This document shows positions 46,662-55,727 of a stretch of 63,250 nucleotides of DNA, piece by piece. Source of the DNA: Paracoccaceae bacterium (GTDB lineage: Bacteria; Pseudomonadota; Alphaproteobacteria; Rhodobacterales; Rhodobacteraceae); contig CABXKH010000005.1 in assembly GCA_902512685.1 (NCBI GenBank), positions 1 to 63,250 of the forward strand, read 5' to 3'. Every line of letters starts with the position of its first letter. Position 1 is the stretch's first letter. Below the pieces are notes generated by a model. It worked only from the letters and a program-made list of their open reading frames with translations. It ran no database searches and was not told the origin of the DNA. The position numbers were made by a program, and so were the translations under genes.

Positions 46662-48287
46662 TTAGAGGAGAATTGTGATGATTGAGGGCCATATCAAAAG
46701 AACAGTCAAAGCCAAAATTTGGATGCCGATAAATGGCAGAAAACCTTTGAAGATATCTGTCAGTGCGATATGCGCTGGCGCGACAGATTTCAAATAAAAC
46801 GCCGCCGGGCCAAAGGGGGGGGACAGAAAGCTGACCTGCATATTCATACAGAACAAAACCCCAAACCAGACGGAAAGATATTTAGGTTCCAATTGGCCGA
46901 TAAAACCGATTTCTTCGATCGGTAACCGATGAACGATTGGCAAGAATACAGGGATAATGAGCAACACAATCCCTACCCAATCCATAAAGGCGCCCATAAA
47001 CAGTAAAATCACCATCATGGTCAAAATAATGCCCATCGTTGGAAGTTCAGCGCCAATGATAAGATCGGCCACATACTGCGGACCGCCGGCAATTGTATAA
47101 GCGCCGGCCAATGTTGCAGCGCCAATGGTTACCCAGATGATTGTGCCTGTGGATTTCAGCGTGCGCATCAAACTATCCCAGACCAGATCAAAGCTGGCCT
47201 CTCCGCGCAGGATTGATAAAATAAATACAGCGATCACACCCATGCCAGCCGCTTCGGTGATCCCTGAAATGCCGCCATAAATTGATCCAAGGACAACCCC
47301 AATTACGACAATCGGCGGCACCAGGCCTTTGCCCATATCCCAAGCGATTTTGGTTCTCTCAAGACCAAACACTGCAAAAATTAGTCCCAATCCAATCGCA
47401 ACCATGCTGCCAAACCAAGTAATATAATCCGGCGTGCCATAGGCAATCGGATCAACGCCTTCGATGACCGCATTTTGACCAGTTACGGTGAAAAACACCA
47501 CGCGCAGAAGCAATGCTGCGGAAAACCCAGCCAGCAAAACCGACAAAAATGCCCCAAACAAAGCCCATTTTTCAAGCCCTTCAGCCTCACCCGGTTCGGG
47601 TTCTGGCAAAGGCGCATCGTCTGGGTTCAACTGGGTGCGAATGATAATGTAGATGATGATAAACGAGGCCAGCATAAATCCCGGAAGGAAAGCGGCCGTA
47701 AATAGCGCCTTGATGGATGTTTCGGTGATCAGACCAAAAATAATCAATACAATCGATGGCGGGATCATAGTGCCCAGAGAGCCAGAGGCACAAATTGTTC
47801 CGATGGCCAGGTTCTGATTATATCCCAACCGCAGCATCTGAGGCAGGGCAATCAGGCCAAGTAAAACCACCTCGCCGCCAATAATGCCAGACATTGCCGC
47901 CATGATCACGGCCATAACAGATGTCACAATCGCAATTCCGCCGCGCACCCGAGACAGCCAGACATTTAAAGATGAATACATATCTTTTGCAATGCCCGAG
48001 CGTTCCAGCAAGGCGGCCATAAAGATAAACAGGGGGATGGATATGAGCACGTAATCCGTTAAGAGCCCATATATTTTCTGGGCGAGTATATTTAGTGGCC
48101 CCGTTCCAAATTTTCGGGTTAGAAGACCTTCGCCAAAGCTCATAGGGTCGGTCAAAAGGCTTGGCTCGAACTTCATTACCAAAACCGCAACTGCCAATAT
48201 GGCTGAGGCAAAGCCAAGCGGCATGCCAATTGCCAGAAGCAACATTAAACCCAGCAGCAATATCAATGAAATTGTACCGATATCCAT
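46662..48287 (-). CDS. TRAP transporter large permease subunit (DctM type)
   Basis: The 541-residue, about 13-helix subunit that carries substrate across the inner membrane using the sodium gradient. IPLFIFMAALLERSGIAKDMY, SGIIGGEVVLLGLIALPQML, GTICASGSLGTMIPPSIVLII and LSPPFGPAAFYLKSVAP are typical DctM motifs. Its length and the extended middle loop fit the mannitol/chloroaromatic-type TRAP group. Its start overlaps the dctQ stop (TGATG). It is the third gene of the leftward operon. Confidence 0.93.
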   Translation of the reverse strand: MDIGTISLILLLGLMLLLAIGMPLGFASAILAVAVLVMKFEPSLLTDPMSFGEGLLTRKFGTGPLNILAQKIYGLLTDYVLISIPLFIFMAALLERSGIAKDMYSSLNVWLSRVRGGIAIVTSVMAVIMAAMSGIIGGEVVLLGLIALPQMLRLGYNQNLAIGTICASGSLGTMIPPSIVLIIFGLITETSIKALFTAAFLPGFMLASFIIIYIIIRTQLNPDDAPLPEPEPGEAEGLEKWALFGAFLSVLLAGFSAALLLRVVFFTVTGQNAVIEGVDPIAYGTPDYITWFGSMVAIGLGLIFAVFGLERTKIAWDMGKGLVPPIVVIGVVLGSIYGGISGITEAAGMGVIAVFILSILRGEASFDLVWDSLMRTLKSTGTIIWVTIGAATLAGAYTIAGGPQYVADLIIGAELPTMGIILTMMVILLFMGAFMDWVGIVLLIIPVFLPIVHRLPIEEIGFIGQLEPKYLSVWFGVLFCMNMQVSFLSPPFGPAAFYLKSVAPAHIALTDIFKGFLPFIGIQILALTVLLIWPSIITILL

Positions 48288-49075
48288 CAGTCGCTCCCTA
48301 TTTGTTTTTTAAGTCTTTCAATGTCCTCGGCATCAATATCATCTGCCGCACTATGGACTTCAGGCTCTTTGTTCCAATCGCGTATCAGATTGGCAATCGC
48401 TTGCAGTGCCACCAAGGTGATGACGACAAGCGTTAATGGTTTTAAGGTGGCTGGGATGGGAGGATCAAAGGCAGTGCCAAATGTTTCCCATCTTAACAGC
48501 TTTGCTTTGGCTTCGCCGTATCCACCATAGATCAGTGCCATTGCGAACAATGCGATCAACCCGGTTGAAATTATATCGCATAATTTTTGCAGGCCGCGTG
48601 GCATCATATCATACAGAAGATAAATACGGATGTGACTGCGTTGCTGCATCGCATAAAGCCCGGCAAGTACAAATACAAATCCAGCCATCCATAATGACAA
48701 TTCATTGGCCCAAAGCGTTGGGCTTTCAAAAACGTAGCGAGCGGCCACCTCATAAAGCATAACCGACACAAGCAGAACAATTAACAGCATGGTGACGCGG
48801 CCGATGAAAACTGACATCCGGTCAAATATGCCCCAATCTTGATATTCCATTTTGGCGCGCCTTACGGTCAGCATGCCTGCGATGAACAGGACAGGAAGAG
48901 CCAGTAAAATAACATAATCAAGAATAATGATTTGACGATATCTAGCTGCCAGAGCATCCGTATATCCGCCAAATGCCATGATATAGGCAGCGCCATGCCA
49001 GATAACCCATGCGCTGCAGGCGATAAAGGCCAGCGGGTAAATCCATTGTGAGAAATTTTTGGTTTCGGCAGACAT
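48287..49075 (-). CDS. TRAP transporter small permease subunit (DctQ type)
   Basis: A 262-residue membrane protein with four core DctQ helices and an extra N-terminal pair. The conserved part includes MLYEVAARYVFESPTLWANELSLWMAGFVFVLAGLYAMQQRSHIRI. It forms the membrane complex with the DctM-type subunit. It lies 107 bp after the binding-protein gene, with a strong hairpin in between, and overlaps dctM by one base. Confidence 0.9.
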   Translation of the reverse strand: MSAETKNFSQWIYPLAFIACSAWVIWHGAAYIMAFGGYTDALAARYRQIIILDYVILLALPVLFIAGMLTVRRAKMEYQDWGIFDRMSVFIGRVTMLLIVLLVSVMLYEVAARYVFESPTLWANELSLWMAGFVFVLAGLYAMQQRSHIRIYLLYDMMPRGLQKLCDIISTGLIALFAMALIYGGYGEAKAKLLRWETFGTAFDPPIPATLKPLTLVVITLVALQAIANLIRDWNKEPEVHSAADDIDAEDIERLKKQIGSD

Positions 49076-49107
49076 AAGATTTCCGATCTTGACAGTCGGT
49101 CTAAAAT

Positions 49108-49135
49108 GGAAAGCCCCTGAAAAAAGGGGCTTTCC
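49108..49135 (-). terminator. Intercistronic hairpin between dctP and dctQ (partial terminator or RNA stabiliser)
   Basis: A perfect 10-bp inverted repeat, GGAAAGCCCC (49108-49117) and GGGGCTTTCC (49126-49135), with an 8-base loop. On the minus strand it is followed by ATTTTAG, only a short T tract. It lies just after the binding-protein stop codon. It probably lets the binding protein be made in excess over the permeases, by partial termination or by protecting the upstream RNA. Confidence 0.6.
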
Positions 49136-49156
49136 TAACTTTGTGCTTTAGAAAGC

Positions 49157-50182
49157 TTAGTTTGAAACCAGACCAAGCTCGGTCAGATATTCAATATGGC
49201 TTGCAACCAGTGCTTTTGCTTCTGGTGTGGTTGCAAATTCAGGCCATGTTGCCTGTGCCGCATCGCGGAATGTTTGCAGATCTTCTGCTGACCACTGGTG
49301 CAATGTTACGCCTTCAGCGCGCAATTGAGCCGCGGCAGAAGCATTTTTCTTTTCAAAGGTCAATGCAGTGCGCAGCGCCAATGCTTCCATCGCAACCGAC
49401 ATGATTGTGCGGTGTGATTCAGGCATTGCGTCCCAAACGGATTTATTACACGCCAAATGGTCAGATGGCATCGAGTGGAAGCCAGGGAAGTTTGCGTGTT
49501 TCACCAGATCATAAAGACCCAGACCCACATTGTTTGCGAGGCCAGAGGCATCCGCACCATCAATGATGCCGGTCTCTAACGCGGTAAAGATTTCGGTGAA
49601 ATCCATCACGATTGGTTTGGCACCCAGTTTCGCAAAGATTTTTGTTTCCATACCCGGAGGTGAGCGGAATTTGAAATCTTTCAGTGAATCGACGCCGGTC
49701 AAAGGCCGCGACGAGGCAAGGCTTTCCTGACCATAAACCCACCAGCCAACAAGCTGCATGTCATATTTGTTGTAGAGCGCTTGCGCATCTTCCAGACCAC
49801 CGCCAAAATATAGCCAGCTCAGCTGTTGGTAAGGTGTTGAGTATCCGCCCATAATGTCACCGACAAACTGGAACGCTGGGTTTTTACCCGTTTGGTACCC
49901 ACCGCCGGTCATGTCGCAATCAAGAATACCTGTTGCTGCAGCATCAAATGTTTCTACCGATTTCACAACGGATGACGAATAAAACATCTCAACTTGAATT
50001 TCGCCATTGGACATTCTGCTAATGTCATCCATATACTGTGTCGCCAATTTACCGGACACGGTTTCAGGTGCGTAGTGAGTTTGGATCCGCAAATTTGTGG
50101 TCTCTGCAGATGCTGTAAGGGCTGTAGTTGCAGCAAAAGCCGCTAAGGTGGCAACTGTTGCTGCCTTCTTCATAAGTTTCAT
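49157..50182 (-). CDS. TRAP transporter substrate-binding protein (DctP type)
   Basis: A 341-residue periplasmic binding protein with a signal peptide (KKAATVATLAAFAATTALTASA). The family's ligand-carboxylate arginine lies in LKDFKFRSPPGMETKIFAKLGAKP, followed by EIFTALETGIIDGADASG. FQFVGDIMGGYSTPYQQLSWLYFGGG resembles the group serving mannitol/chloroaromatic-type TRAP systems rather than C4-dicarboxylate ones. Start ATG at 50182 behind AGGACC; the frame beyond it is not needed. It begins the leftward operon, so the ligand, probably an organic or sugar acid, is the likely pathway substrate. Confidence 0.92.
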   Translation of the reverse strand: MKLMKKAATVATLAAFAATTALTASAETTNLRIQTHYAPETVSGKLATQYMDDISRMSNGEIQVEMFYSSSVVKSVETFDAAATGILDCDMTGGGYQTGKNPAFQFVGDIMGGYSTPYQQLSWLYFGGGLEDAQALYNKYDMQLVGWWVYGQESLASSRPLTGVDSLKDFKFRSPPGMETKIFAKLGAKPIVMDFTEIFTALETGIIDGADASGLANNVGLGLYDLVKHANFPGFHSMPSDHLACNKSVWDAMPESHRTIMSVAMEALALRTALTFEKKNASAAAQLRAEGVTLHQWSAEDLQTFRDAAQATWPEFATTPEAKALVASHIEYLTELGLVSN

Positions 50183-50301
50183 TTGGTCCTCCCAGACATT
50201 AGTGAGCGAAATTGGTCGGGCTTTAAGATGCCTCTGTGTTATCGCTACCCACGAGACTAGAGGCTGAAACATTCTTCAGCAAGAAAATATTTTATTTTTT
50301 C

Positions 50302-50336
50302 ATAATTTCGAGATTATTATCTATTTACGAAATTAT
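50302..50336. promoter_or_regulatory. Inverted repeat in the divergent promoter region, candidate GntR operator
   Basis: ATAATTTCG (50302-50310) and CGAAATTAT (50328-50336) are perfect 9-bp complements separated by 17 bp of AT-rich sequence. The site lies between the leftward dctP start and the rightward gntR start, about 55 bp before the latter, where one regulator could control both operons. Confidence 0.5.
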
Positions 50337-50390
50337 TTTTATAGGGTATCCACGTGAAGATATTTGAGTCGTACTTGTGCGGGAAATGAA

Positions 50391-51068
50391 ATGCCTCAGG
50401 AAAAAGATGTTTATCAAGCCTTGCTTCATGGGTTGGTAACCGGAGCCTACGAGAATAGTAAAAAATTACGCCCAGAATATTTGCGGATTGATTTTGACTG
50501 TTCTGCAAGCACGATCCGCGAGGCTCTCTTTAGGCTCTCTACAGTGGGATTGGTCGATTTTCAAGAACAGCGCGGCTTTCGCGTGCCAAAAGCCTCTGCC
50601 GAGCGACAGCACGAATTAACCCAGATGCGCATTTTTTTGGAAAGCGAAGGGGCATGCCTGTCCATTCGGTTGGGGGGCGTGGCATGGGAAGCACGCTTGT
50701 CTGCTGCGCACCACAAGCTTTCACACATTGAAATGCGGGTGCGGTCCAATCAAGAATATGAGCCCTTGTTCGAACTTTTGAGCAAAGCCGAACAGGAGTT
50801 TCATGAAACCTTGATTGATGCCTGTGGCTCTGAAATTCACAAGCAAACCCACAGGCTCATTTATCAACAGTTTCGACAGCAGTTGATTGGCCTGGAAAAA
50901 GACTTTGAGCATTTCCCGGAAAATATTCTTCAGCATCAGGAAATACTCGAGGCAGCCCTAGACCGAGATGAAGATTTGATCAAAAGTCGAATACATGCGC
51001 ATTTAGCCAGAAATCTGGCGCATCCTTTGCCGCAAAAGAAACCTCATTGGCCGCGGGCTGAAGGGTAA
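50391..51068 (+). CDS. GntR family transcriptional regulator, FCD type, of the catabolic locus
   Basis: A 225-residue regulator with a winged helix (YLRIDFDCSASTIREALFRLSTVGLVDFQEQRGFRVPKAS) and a helical FCD effector domain (EFHETLIDACGSEIHKQTHRLI, HQEILEAALDRDEDLIKSRIHAHL). The frame reaches back to a TTG at 50364, but the ATG at 50391 gives a normal start with GGGAAATGAA before it. It is divergent from the TRAP/dehydratase operon and is followed by its own terminator-like hairpin, then the SDR operon. It likely represses both until a pathway intermediate binds. Confidence 0.87.
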   Translation: MPQEKDVYQALLHGLVTGAYENSKKLRPEYLRIDFDCSASTIREALFRLSTVGLVDFQEQRGFRVPKASAERQHELTQMRIFLESEGACLSIRLGGVAWEARLSAAHHKLSHIEMRVRSNQEYEPLFELLSKAEQEFHETLIDACGSEIHKQTHRLIYQQFRQQLIGLEKDFEHFPENILQHQEILEAALDRDEDLIKSRIHAHLARNLAHPLPQKKPHWPRAEG

Positions 51069-51122
51069 GGTTTCATCCAAATGGGCGGTCGTTTTTAGAA
51101 TCCCGAGAGTGCGGTTTTTGCA

Positions 51123-51157
51123 GCCAAAAAATTTGGCGAACATGCCTAAATTTTTTT
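51123..51157 (+). terminator. Terminator-like hairpin after gntR
   Basis: AAAAAATTTGGC (51126-51137) folds onto GCC-T-AAATTTTTT (51144-51156) with a six-base loop and one bulged T, leaving a run of seven T ending at 51157. The stem is AT-rich, so strength is uncertain. The start of this segment is also a 15-bp palindrome (GCCAAA, three A, TTTGGC) and could be a regulator site. Confidence 0.45.
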
Positions 51158-51282
51158 CTTGAGATATCCCTATGGTCAAAGTTTTCCCCTTAATTTACGT
51201 TGAGCATTAAATAAGGTTGGGCATATTTGCGCATCATTTTGGGAACATCGCCGCCGCCAGAATGGATCATAAAGTGTCAAAG

Positions 51283-51309
51283 TTGTACAGCTGAAGGGTA
51301 TCTTATACT
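51283..51309 (+). promoter_or_regulatory. Possible promoter of the SDR-dehydratase operon
   Basis: TTGTAC (51283-51288) and TATACT (51304-51309) resemble -35 and -10 boxes with a 15-bp spacer, shorter than ideal. The position, 27 bases before the ATG and beyond the gntR terminator, is suitable. Confidence 0.3.
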
Positions 51310-51335
51310 TCTGCTTTTTTTGAAAGGTTATATAT

Positions 51336-52079
51336 ATGAAACAGAGGCTTATGGGAAAAAATGTTCTCGTCACAGCTGCTGGTCAAGGCATTGGTCGAGC
51401 CTCGGCACTGGCGATGGCAGAAGAGGGTGCACAGGTGTTTGCAACAGATGTGAACATGGCCACGCTGTCCACGATTCGTGATGCGAATCACGAAAATATT
51501 GAAATTTTCGAACTTGATGTGCGCGACGATCACAGCGTGAGCGAAGGCGTGCGCCGCGCGAAGCCAGACGTGCTTTTTAACTGCGCCGGATTTGTGCACC
51601 ATGGGACCATTTTAGAGTCTACAGATGAAGATTGGGACTTTGCTTTCGATCTCAATCTGCGCTCAATGCTGCGCACAATTCGCGCCAGTCTGCCAGGCAT
51701 GTTAGAGCGCGGTTCAGGATCTATTATAAATATGTCCTCTGCCTGTTCGTCGATTATTGGCGCGCCAAACCGGTTTATTTATGGCACCACAAAAGCTGCA
51801 GTTTTAGGACTGACAAAATCTGTTGCCATTGATTACATCACCCAAGGCATTCGCTGTAACGCCATTTGTCCGGGTACAGTTGACAGCCCAAGTCTGCACG
51901 ACAGGTTGCGCGCCACGGGTGATTATGAGGCCGCGATGAAAGCATTTGTAGCCCGCCAGCCTATGGGGCGGATTGCACAGGCCGAGGAAATCGCCGCGTT
52001 GGTGGTTTATCTTGCAAGCGACGACAGCGCGTTTACAACAGGGCAAGGTCACGTGATTGACGGCGGCTGGTCAGGGTAG
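51336..52079 (+). CDS. SDR family dehydrogenase, 2-keto-3-deoxy-sugar-acid 4-dehydrogenase-like
   Basis: A 247-residue classical short-chain dehydrogenase: cofactor motif [16 protein letters not shown] at the adenine pocket, [11 protein letters not shown], catalytic Ser in INMSSACSS and Tyr/Lys in YGTTKAA, then [13 protein letters not shown] and the closing DGGWSG. The [33 protein letters not shown] and DGGW segments match the group containing 2-keto-3-deoxy-L-fuconate dehydrogenase and animal BDH2. It starts the rightward operon just 4 bp before the dehydratase gene, whose product it would act on. Confidence 0.85.
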   Translation: MKQRLMGKNVLVTAAGQGIGRASALAMAEEGAQVFATDVNMATLSTIRDANHENIEIFELDVRDDHSVSEGVRRAKPDVLFNCAGFVHHGTILESTDEDWDFAFDLNLRSMLRTIRASLPGMLERGSGSIINMSSACSSIIGAPNRFIYGTTKAAVLGLTKSVAIDYITQGIRCNAICPGTVDSPSLHDRLRATGDYEAAMKAFVARQPMGRIAQAEEIAALVVYLASDDSAFTTGQGHVIDGGWSG

Positions 52080-52083
52080 GAAT

Positions 52084-53877
52084 ATGAAGAAAATAGACAT
52101 TAAAGATTTACGATCCCGCAAATGGTTTATGAACCCAGACAATCCCGAGATGACCGCACTTTATCTGGAGCGGTATCTAAATTACGGGCTCACCCGCGCA
52201 GAATTGCAATCTGGCAAGCCAATCATTGGGATTGCCCAAACAGGCAGTGACCTGAGCCCGTGCAATCGCCATCATATTGAACTGACCAAGCGGGTGCGGG
52301 ATGGTATTCTTGCCTCGGGCGGCACGCCGATCGAAATTCCGGTGCACCCCATTCAGGAAACAGGCAAACGCCCAACCGCAATGCTGGATCGTAACCTGGC
52401 GTATTTATCGCTGGTTGAAACGCTTTTTGGCTATCCATTGGATGGTGTCGTGTTGAATATTGGTTGCGACAAGACAACGCCTGCGCTTTTGATGGCAGCA
52501 GCAACAGTTAATATTCCTGCCATTGCCTTGTCCGTTGGACCGATGCTGAACGGTTGGTTCCAGGGCGAGCGTACCGGATCAGGCACGATCGTCTGGAAAG
52601 CGCGCGAAATGCTTGCTGCAGGCGAAATTGATGACGATGGATTTATGGAACTGGTGGCCAGTTCTGCGCCCTCGGTTGGTTATTGCAACACTATGGGAAC
52701 AGCCACCACGATGAATTCGCTGGCCGAAGCACTGGGCATGCAATTGACTGGCGCAGCCGCAATTCCCGCGCCCTATCGTGAGCGGGGTCAAATCAGCTAT
52801 GAAACCGGCCGCCGGATTGTCGATATGGTATGGGAAGATTTACGCCCCAGCGATATTATGACCCGCGCCGCTTTTGAAAACGCTATCGTTATAAATTCTG
52901 CGATTGGCGGATCAACCAATGCGCCCATCCATTTGAACGGCATCGCACGGCATTTGGGCGTAGAGCTTAACAATGACGACTGGCAAGCGGTCGGGCATCA
53001 TGTGCCCTTGATGGTAAACCTGCAGCCTGCTGGTGAATATCTTGGCGAAGATTATCATCGCGCTGGCGGTGTGCCGGCCGTCGCCGGAGAGCTGCTGGCT
53101 GCAGGTCTGTTGCCCCATCCCGATGCGCTTACTGTTAATGGCCGCTCGATGGGTGACAATTGCAATGAGCGCCGCTCAGAAAATCCAGAGGTGATTAAAT
53201 CAGCTGACCAGCCGATCCTAGCGAATGCTGGATTCATCAATTTGAGCGGTAATTTATTCGACAGTGCGATCATGAAAACCAGCGTGATCAGTGATAATTT
53301 CCGCAAAACATATCTGTCAAACCCAGAAGATATGAACGCCTTTGAGGGGCGGGCCATCGTATTTGATGGACCAGAGGATTTTCACCACCGCATTGATGAT
53401 CCAGCCGAAAACCTTGATGAAAACTCTATCCTTTTCATGCGCGGCACGGGTCCTATCGGTTATCCGGGCGGCGCCGAGGTGGTCAATATGCGCCCGCCTG
53501 CATATCTTTTGAAACAAGGGGTTGAGGCCCTGCCGTGTATTGGCGATGGCCGGCAATCGGGTACTTCTGGCAGCCCGTCTATATTAAATGCCTCGCCTGA
53601 GGCCGCTGCGGGGGGCGGTCTTGCGCTTTTGAAAACCGGTGATCAGGTTCGGATTGATCTGAATAAATGCACAGCCGACATGCTGGTGCCCTTAGATGAA
53701 TTGGCTGAGCGCGCTCGCGCCTTTGAAGCCGAGGGCTACCCGCATCCGGAAAGTCATTCGCCTTGGCAGCAATACTTCCGCGAGAAAGTTGGCCGTTTTG
53801 ATGAGGGCATGACCCTAAAAGATGCGGATCAATATCGCGATATCGCACGTAAATATACACCCAGAGATAACCATTGA
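52084..53877 (+). CDS. IlvD/Edd family sugar-acid dehydratase (arabonate/xylonate dehydratase type)
   Basis: A 597-residue Fe-S enzyme that removes water from an aldonate to give a 2-keto-3-deoxy acid. Cluster and active-site motifs are [37 protein letters not shown] and [39 protein letters not shown] at the start and [16 protein letters not shown] are typical of the L-arabonate/D-xylonate branch, not of IlvD itself. The ATG at 52084 is 4 bp after the SDR stop. It should provide the first committed step of the rightward pathway. Confidence 0.88.
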   Translation: MKKIDIKDLRSRKWFMNPDNPEMTALYLERYLNYGLTRAELQSGKPIIGIAQTGSDLSPCNRHHIELTKRVRDGILASGGTPIEIPVHPIQETGKRPTAMLDRNLAYLSLVETLFGYPLDGVVLNIGCDKTTPALLMAAATVNIPAIALSVGPMLNGWFQGERTGSGTIVWKAREMLAAGEIDDDGFMELVASSAPSVGYCNTMGTATTMNSLAEALGMQLTGAAAIPAPYRERGQISYETGRRIVDMVWEDLRPSDIMTRAAFENAIVINSAIGGSTNAPIHLNGIARHLGVELNNDDWQAVGHHVPLMVNLQPAGEYLGEDYHRAGGVPAVAGELLAAGLLPHPDALTVNGRSMGDNCNERRSENPEVIKSADQPILANAGFINLSGNLFDSAIMKTSVISDNFRKTYLSNPEDMNAFEGRAIVFDGPEDFHHRIDDPAENLDENSILFMRGTGPIGYPGGAEVVNMRPPAYLLKQGVEALPCIGDGRQSGTSGSPSILNASPEAAAGGGLALLKTGDQVRIDLNKCTADMLVPLDELAERARAFEAEGYPHPESHSPWQQYFREKVGRFDEGMTLKDADQYRDIARKYTPRDNH

Positions 53878-53887
53878 GGAACCGAAA

Positions 53888-54736
53888 ATGAAATTAGTTC
53901 GTTACGGCGCGCTGGGCGCTGAAAAACCCGGGATCATCGACGCGAATGGCGTTCTTCGCGATTTATCGGCGCATGTGTCTGATATCGCTGGTGAGACTTT
54001 GTCTGATCCGGCCTTGCAGGCTTTGCGCGCGTTAGACCACGCCAGTTTGCCCGAGGTCACAGGCAATCCGCGTATCGGTGCCTGCGTCGGCAATATTGGA
54101 AAATTCCTTTGCATTGGTTTGAATTATTCTGATCACGCTGCTGAAACCGGCGCGGCCATTCCCAAGCATCCGATTTTGTTCTTTAAAGCCAATTCTGCCA
54201 TTGTTGGGCCCAACGACGAGGTTTCGATGCCGCGCGGGTCTGTGAAAACCGACTGGGAGGTTGAACTGGGCGTGGTGATTGGCAAAACTGCAAAATATGT
54301 CACTCAAGCCGACGCACTGGATCATGTGGCGGGCTATTGCATTGTTAATGATGTCTCCGAGCGCCATTTCCAAGCCAACCTGACCGGTCAATGGACCAAA
54401 GGAAAGTCCTGCGATACGTTTGGCCCAACAGGGCCTTGGTTGGTCACCCGCGATGAAATTGCCGATCCGCAAAACCTCGACATGACTTTGGACGTGAACG
54501 GCAAGCGGATGCAAAATGGCAATACCCGAACCATGATCTTTACTGTTGCCGAGATCATCGAGCATCTGTCAGGCTTAATGACGCTACACCCCGGTGATGT
54601 GATCAGCACCGGAACGCCTCCGGGTGTTGGTTTGGGGGTCAAGCCCGAGCCGGTTTTCCTGAAAAAGGGGGATGTTATGGAATTGAGCATTCAAGGTCTT
54701 GGCCAGCAAAGGCAAAATGTAACAGAGGATGCGTAG
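53888..54736 (+). CDS. Fumarylacetoacetate hydrolase family, 2,4-diketo-3-deoxy-sugar-acid hydrolase-like
   Basis: A 282-residue FAH-fold enzyme. CIGLNYSDHAAETGAAIPKHPILFFK carries the catalytic His region, VKTDWEVELGVVIG the metal-binding glutamates, and NDVSERHFQ and STGTPPGVGLG complete the site. This subgroup includes the L-2,4-diketo-3-deoxyrhamnonate/fuconate hydrolases, which split the diketo acid into pyruvate and lactate (or glycolate/glycerate for other sugars); databases often mislabel it ureidoglycolate lyase. The ATG at 53888 lies 10 bases after the dehydratase stop, behind GAGGA. Confidence 0.85.
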   Translation: MKLVRYGALGAEKPGIIDANGVLRDLSAHVSDIAGETLSDPALQALRALDHASLPEVTGNPRIGACVGNIGKFLCIGLNYSDHAAETGAAIPKHPILFFKANSAIVGPNDEVSMPRGSVKTDWEVELGVVIGKTAKYVTQADALDHVAGYCIVNDVSERHFQANLTGQWTKGKSCDTFGPTGPWLVTRDEIADPQNLDMTLDVNGKRMQNGNTRTMIFTVAEIIEHLSGLMTLHPGDVISTGTPPGVGLGVKPEPVFLKKGDVMELSIQGLGQQRQNVTEDA

Positions 54737-54738
54737 TT

Positions 54739-55689
54739 TTGACTGATATTCTGTTAATCGGCGATGCCACTGAGACCATGCGTGCGCGTATGGCTGCGCA
54801 ATTCACCATCCATGAACTGGCTGATATGGCCGATCCGCTGGACTGGTTGAAAGCGCATGGCGCAAACATCCGATATGTGGCCACAAACGGCCATGACGGT
54901 ATCAAATCTGAATATGTTGAGGCTCTGCCCAATCTGAAAGTTATCAGCTGCTACGGCGTTGGCTATGACGCGATCGATACAGCGCAGGCTGTAAGCCGCG
55001 GAATTTGGGTTACACACACGCCCAATGTGCTGAACGCCGAAGTTGCAACAACAGCGCTGATGTTGATGTTGGCCTGCTATCGCAACCTATTGGCAGATGA
55101 TGCTTATGTGCGCTCTGGAAAATGGCAAACCGATGGCAATGCGCCGCTCACGCGCACTGCAGACAACCGCACTGTCGGGATTATTGGATTGGGACGAATT
55201 GGTCAAGCCATTGCCGATAAGCTTGCGCCTTTTAACGCAAAAATTCTTTATCATGCCCGCAATGAGAAACCCGTCAAATACACCTATTATAGCGATCTAG
55301 CGGCCATGGCACGCGATAGTGAGGTTTTGATATGTATTACGCCCGGTGGACCATCAACCCATAAACTGGTCAATGCCGATGTGATCGACGCTTTGGGCCC
55401 AGAGGGGATATTGATTAATGTCAGTCGCGGCTCTGTGGTTGATGAAACAGCCTTGATCGCCGCGCTTCAAGAAGGGCGCCTAGGGGCGGCGGGGCTTGAT
55501 GTGTTTGAGCAAGAACCAAAAGTACCCGCCACTTTGCGCGCCCTATCAAATGTAGTGCTGTTGCCGCATGTCGGTAGTGCAACGCATGAAACCCGCGCCG
55601 CCATGGGGGCTTTGACTGTCGACAACCTGCTGCACCATTTTAAAAATGGCACCGTGATCAGCCCAGTGCCGGAATGCGCCAAGATGTAA
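54739..55689 (+). CDS. D-isomer-specific 2-hydroxyacid dehydrogenase
   Basis: A 316-residue NAD(P)-dependent dehydrogenase of the glyoxylate/hydroxypyruvate reductase type. Features are ISCYGVGYDAIDTAQA, the Rossmann motif GIIGLGRIGQAIADKL, catalytic Arg in LINVSRGSVVDE, Glu in VFEQEPKVP and His in LLPHVGSAT. It begins with a TTG codon two bases after the FAH stop, a rare start supported by the MTDILLIGDA family-like N-terminus. As last gene of the operon it probably handles the small fragment released by the hydrolase (glycolate/glyoxylate or glycerate/hydroxypyruvate). Confidence 0.88.
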   Translation: MTDILLIGDATETMRARMAAQFTIHELADMADPLDWLKAHGANIRYVATNGHDGIKSEYVEALPNLKVISCYGVGYDAIDTAQAVSRGIWVTHTPNVLNAEVATTALMLMLACYRNLLADDAYVRSGKWQTDGNAPLTRTADNRTVGIIGLGRIGQAIADKLAPFNAKILYHARNEKPVKYTYYSDLAAMARDSEVLICITPGGPSTHKLVNADVIDALGPEGILINVSRGSVVDETALIAALQEGRLGAAGLDVFEQEPKVPATLRALSNVVLLPHVGSATHETRAAMGALTVDNLLHHFKNGTVISPVPECAKM

Positions 55690-55727
55690 CAAGCGCTCAC
55701 TCAGTTTCTTTCGATTCCATCTGCGGC

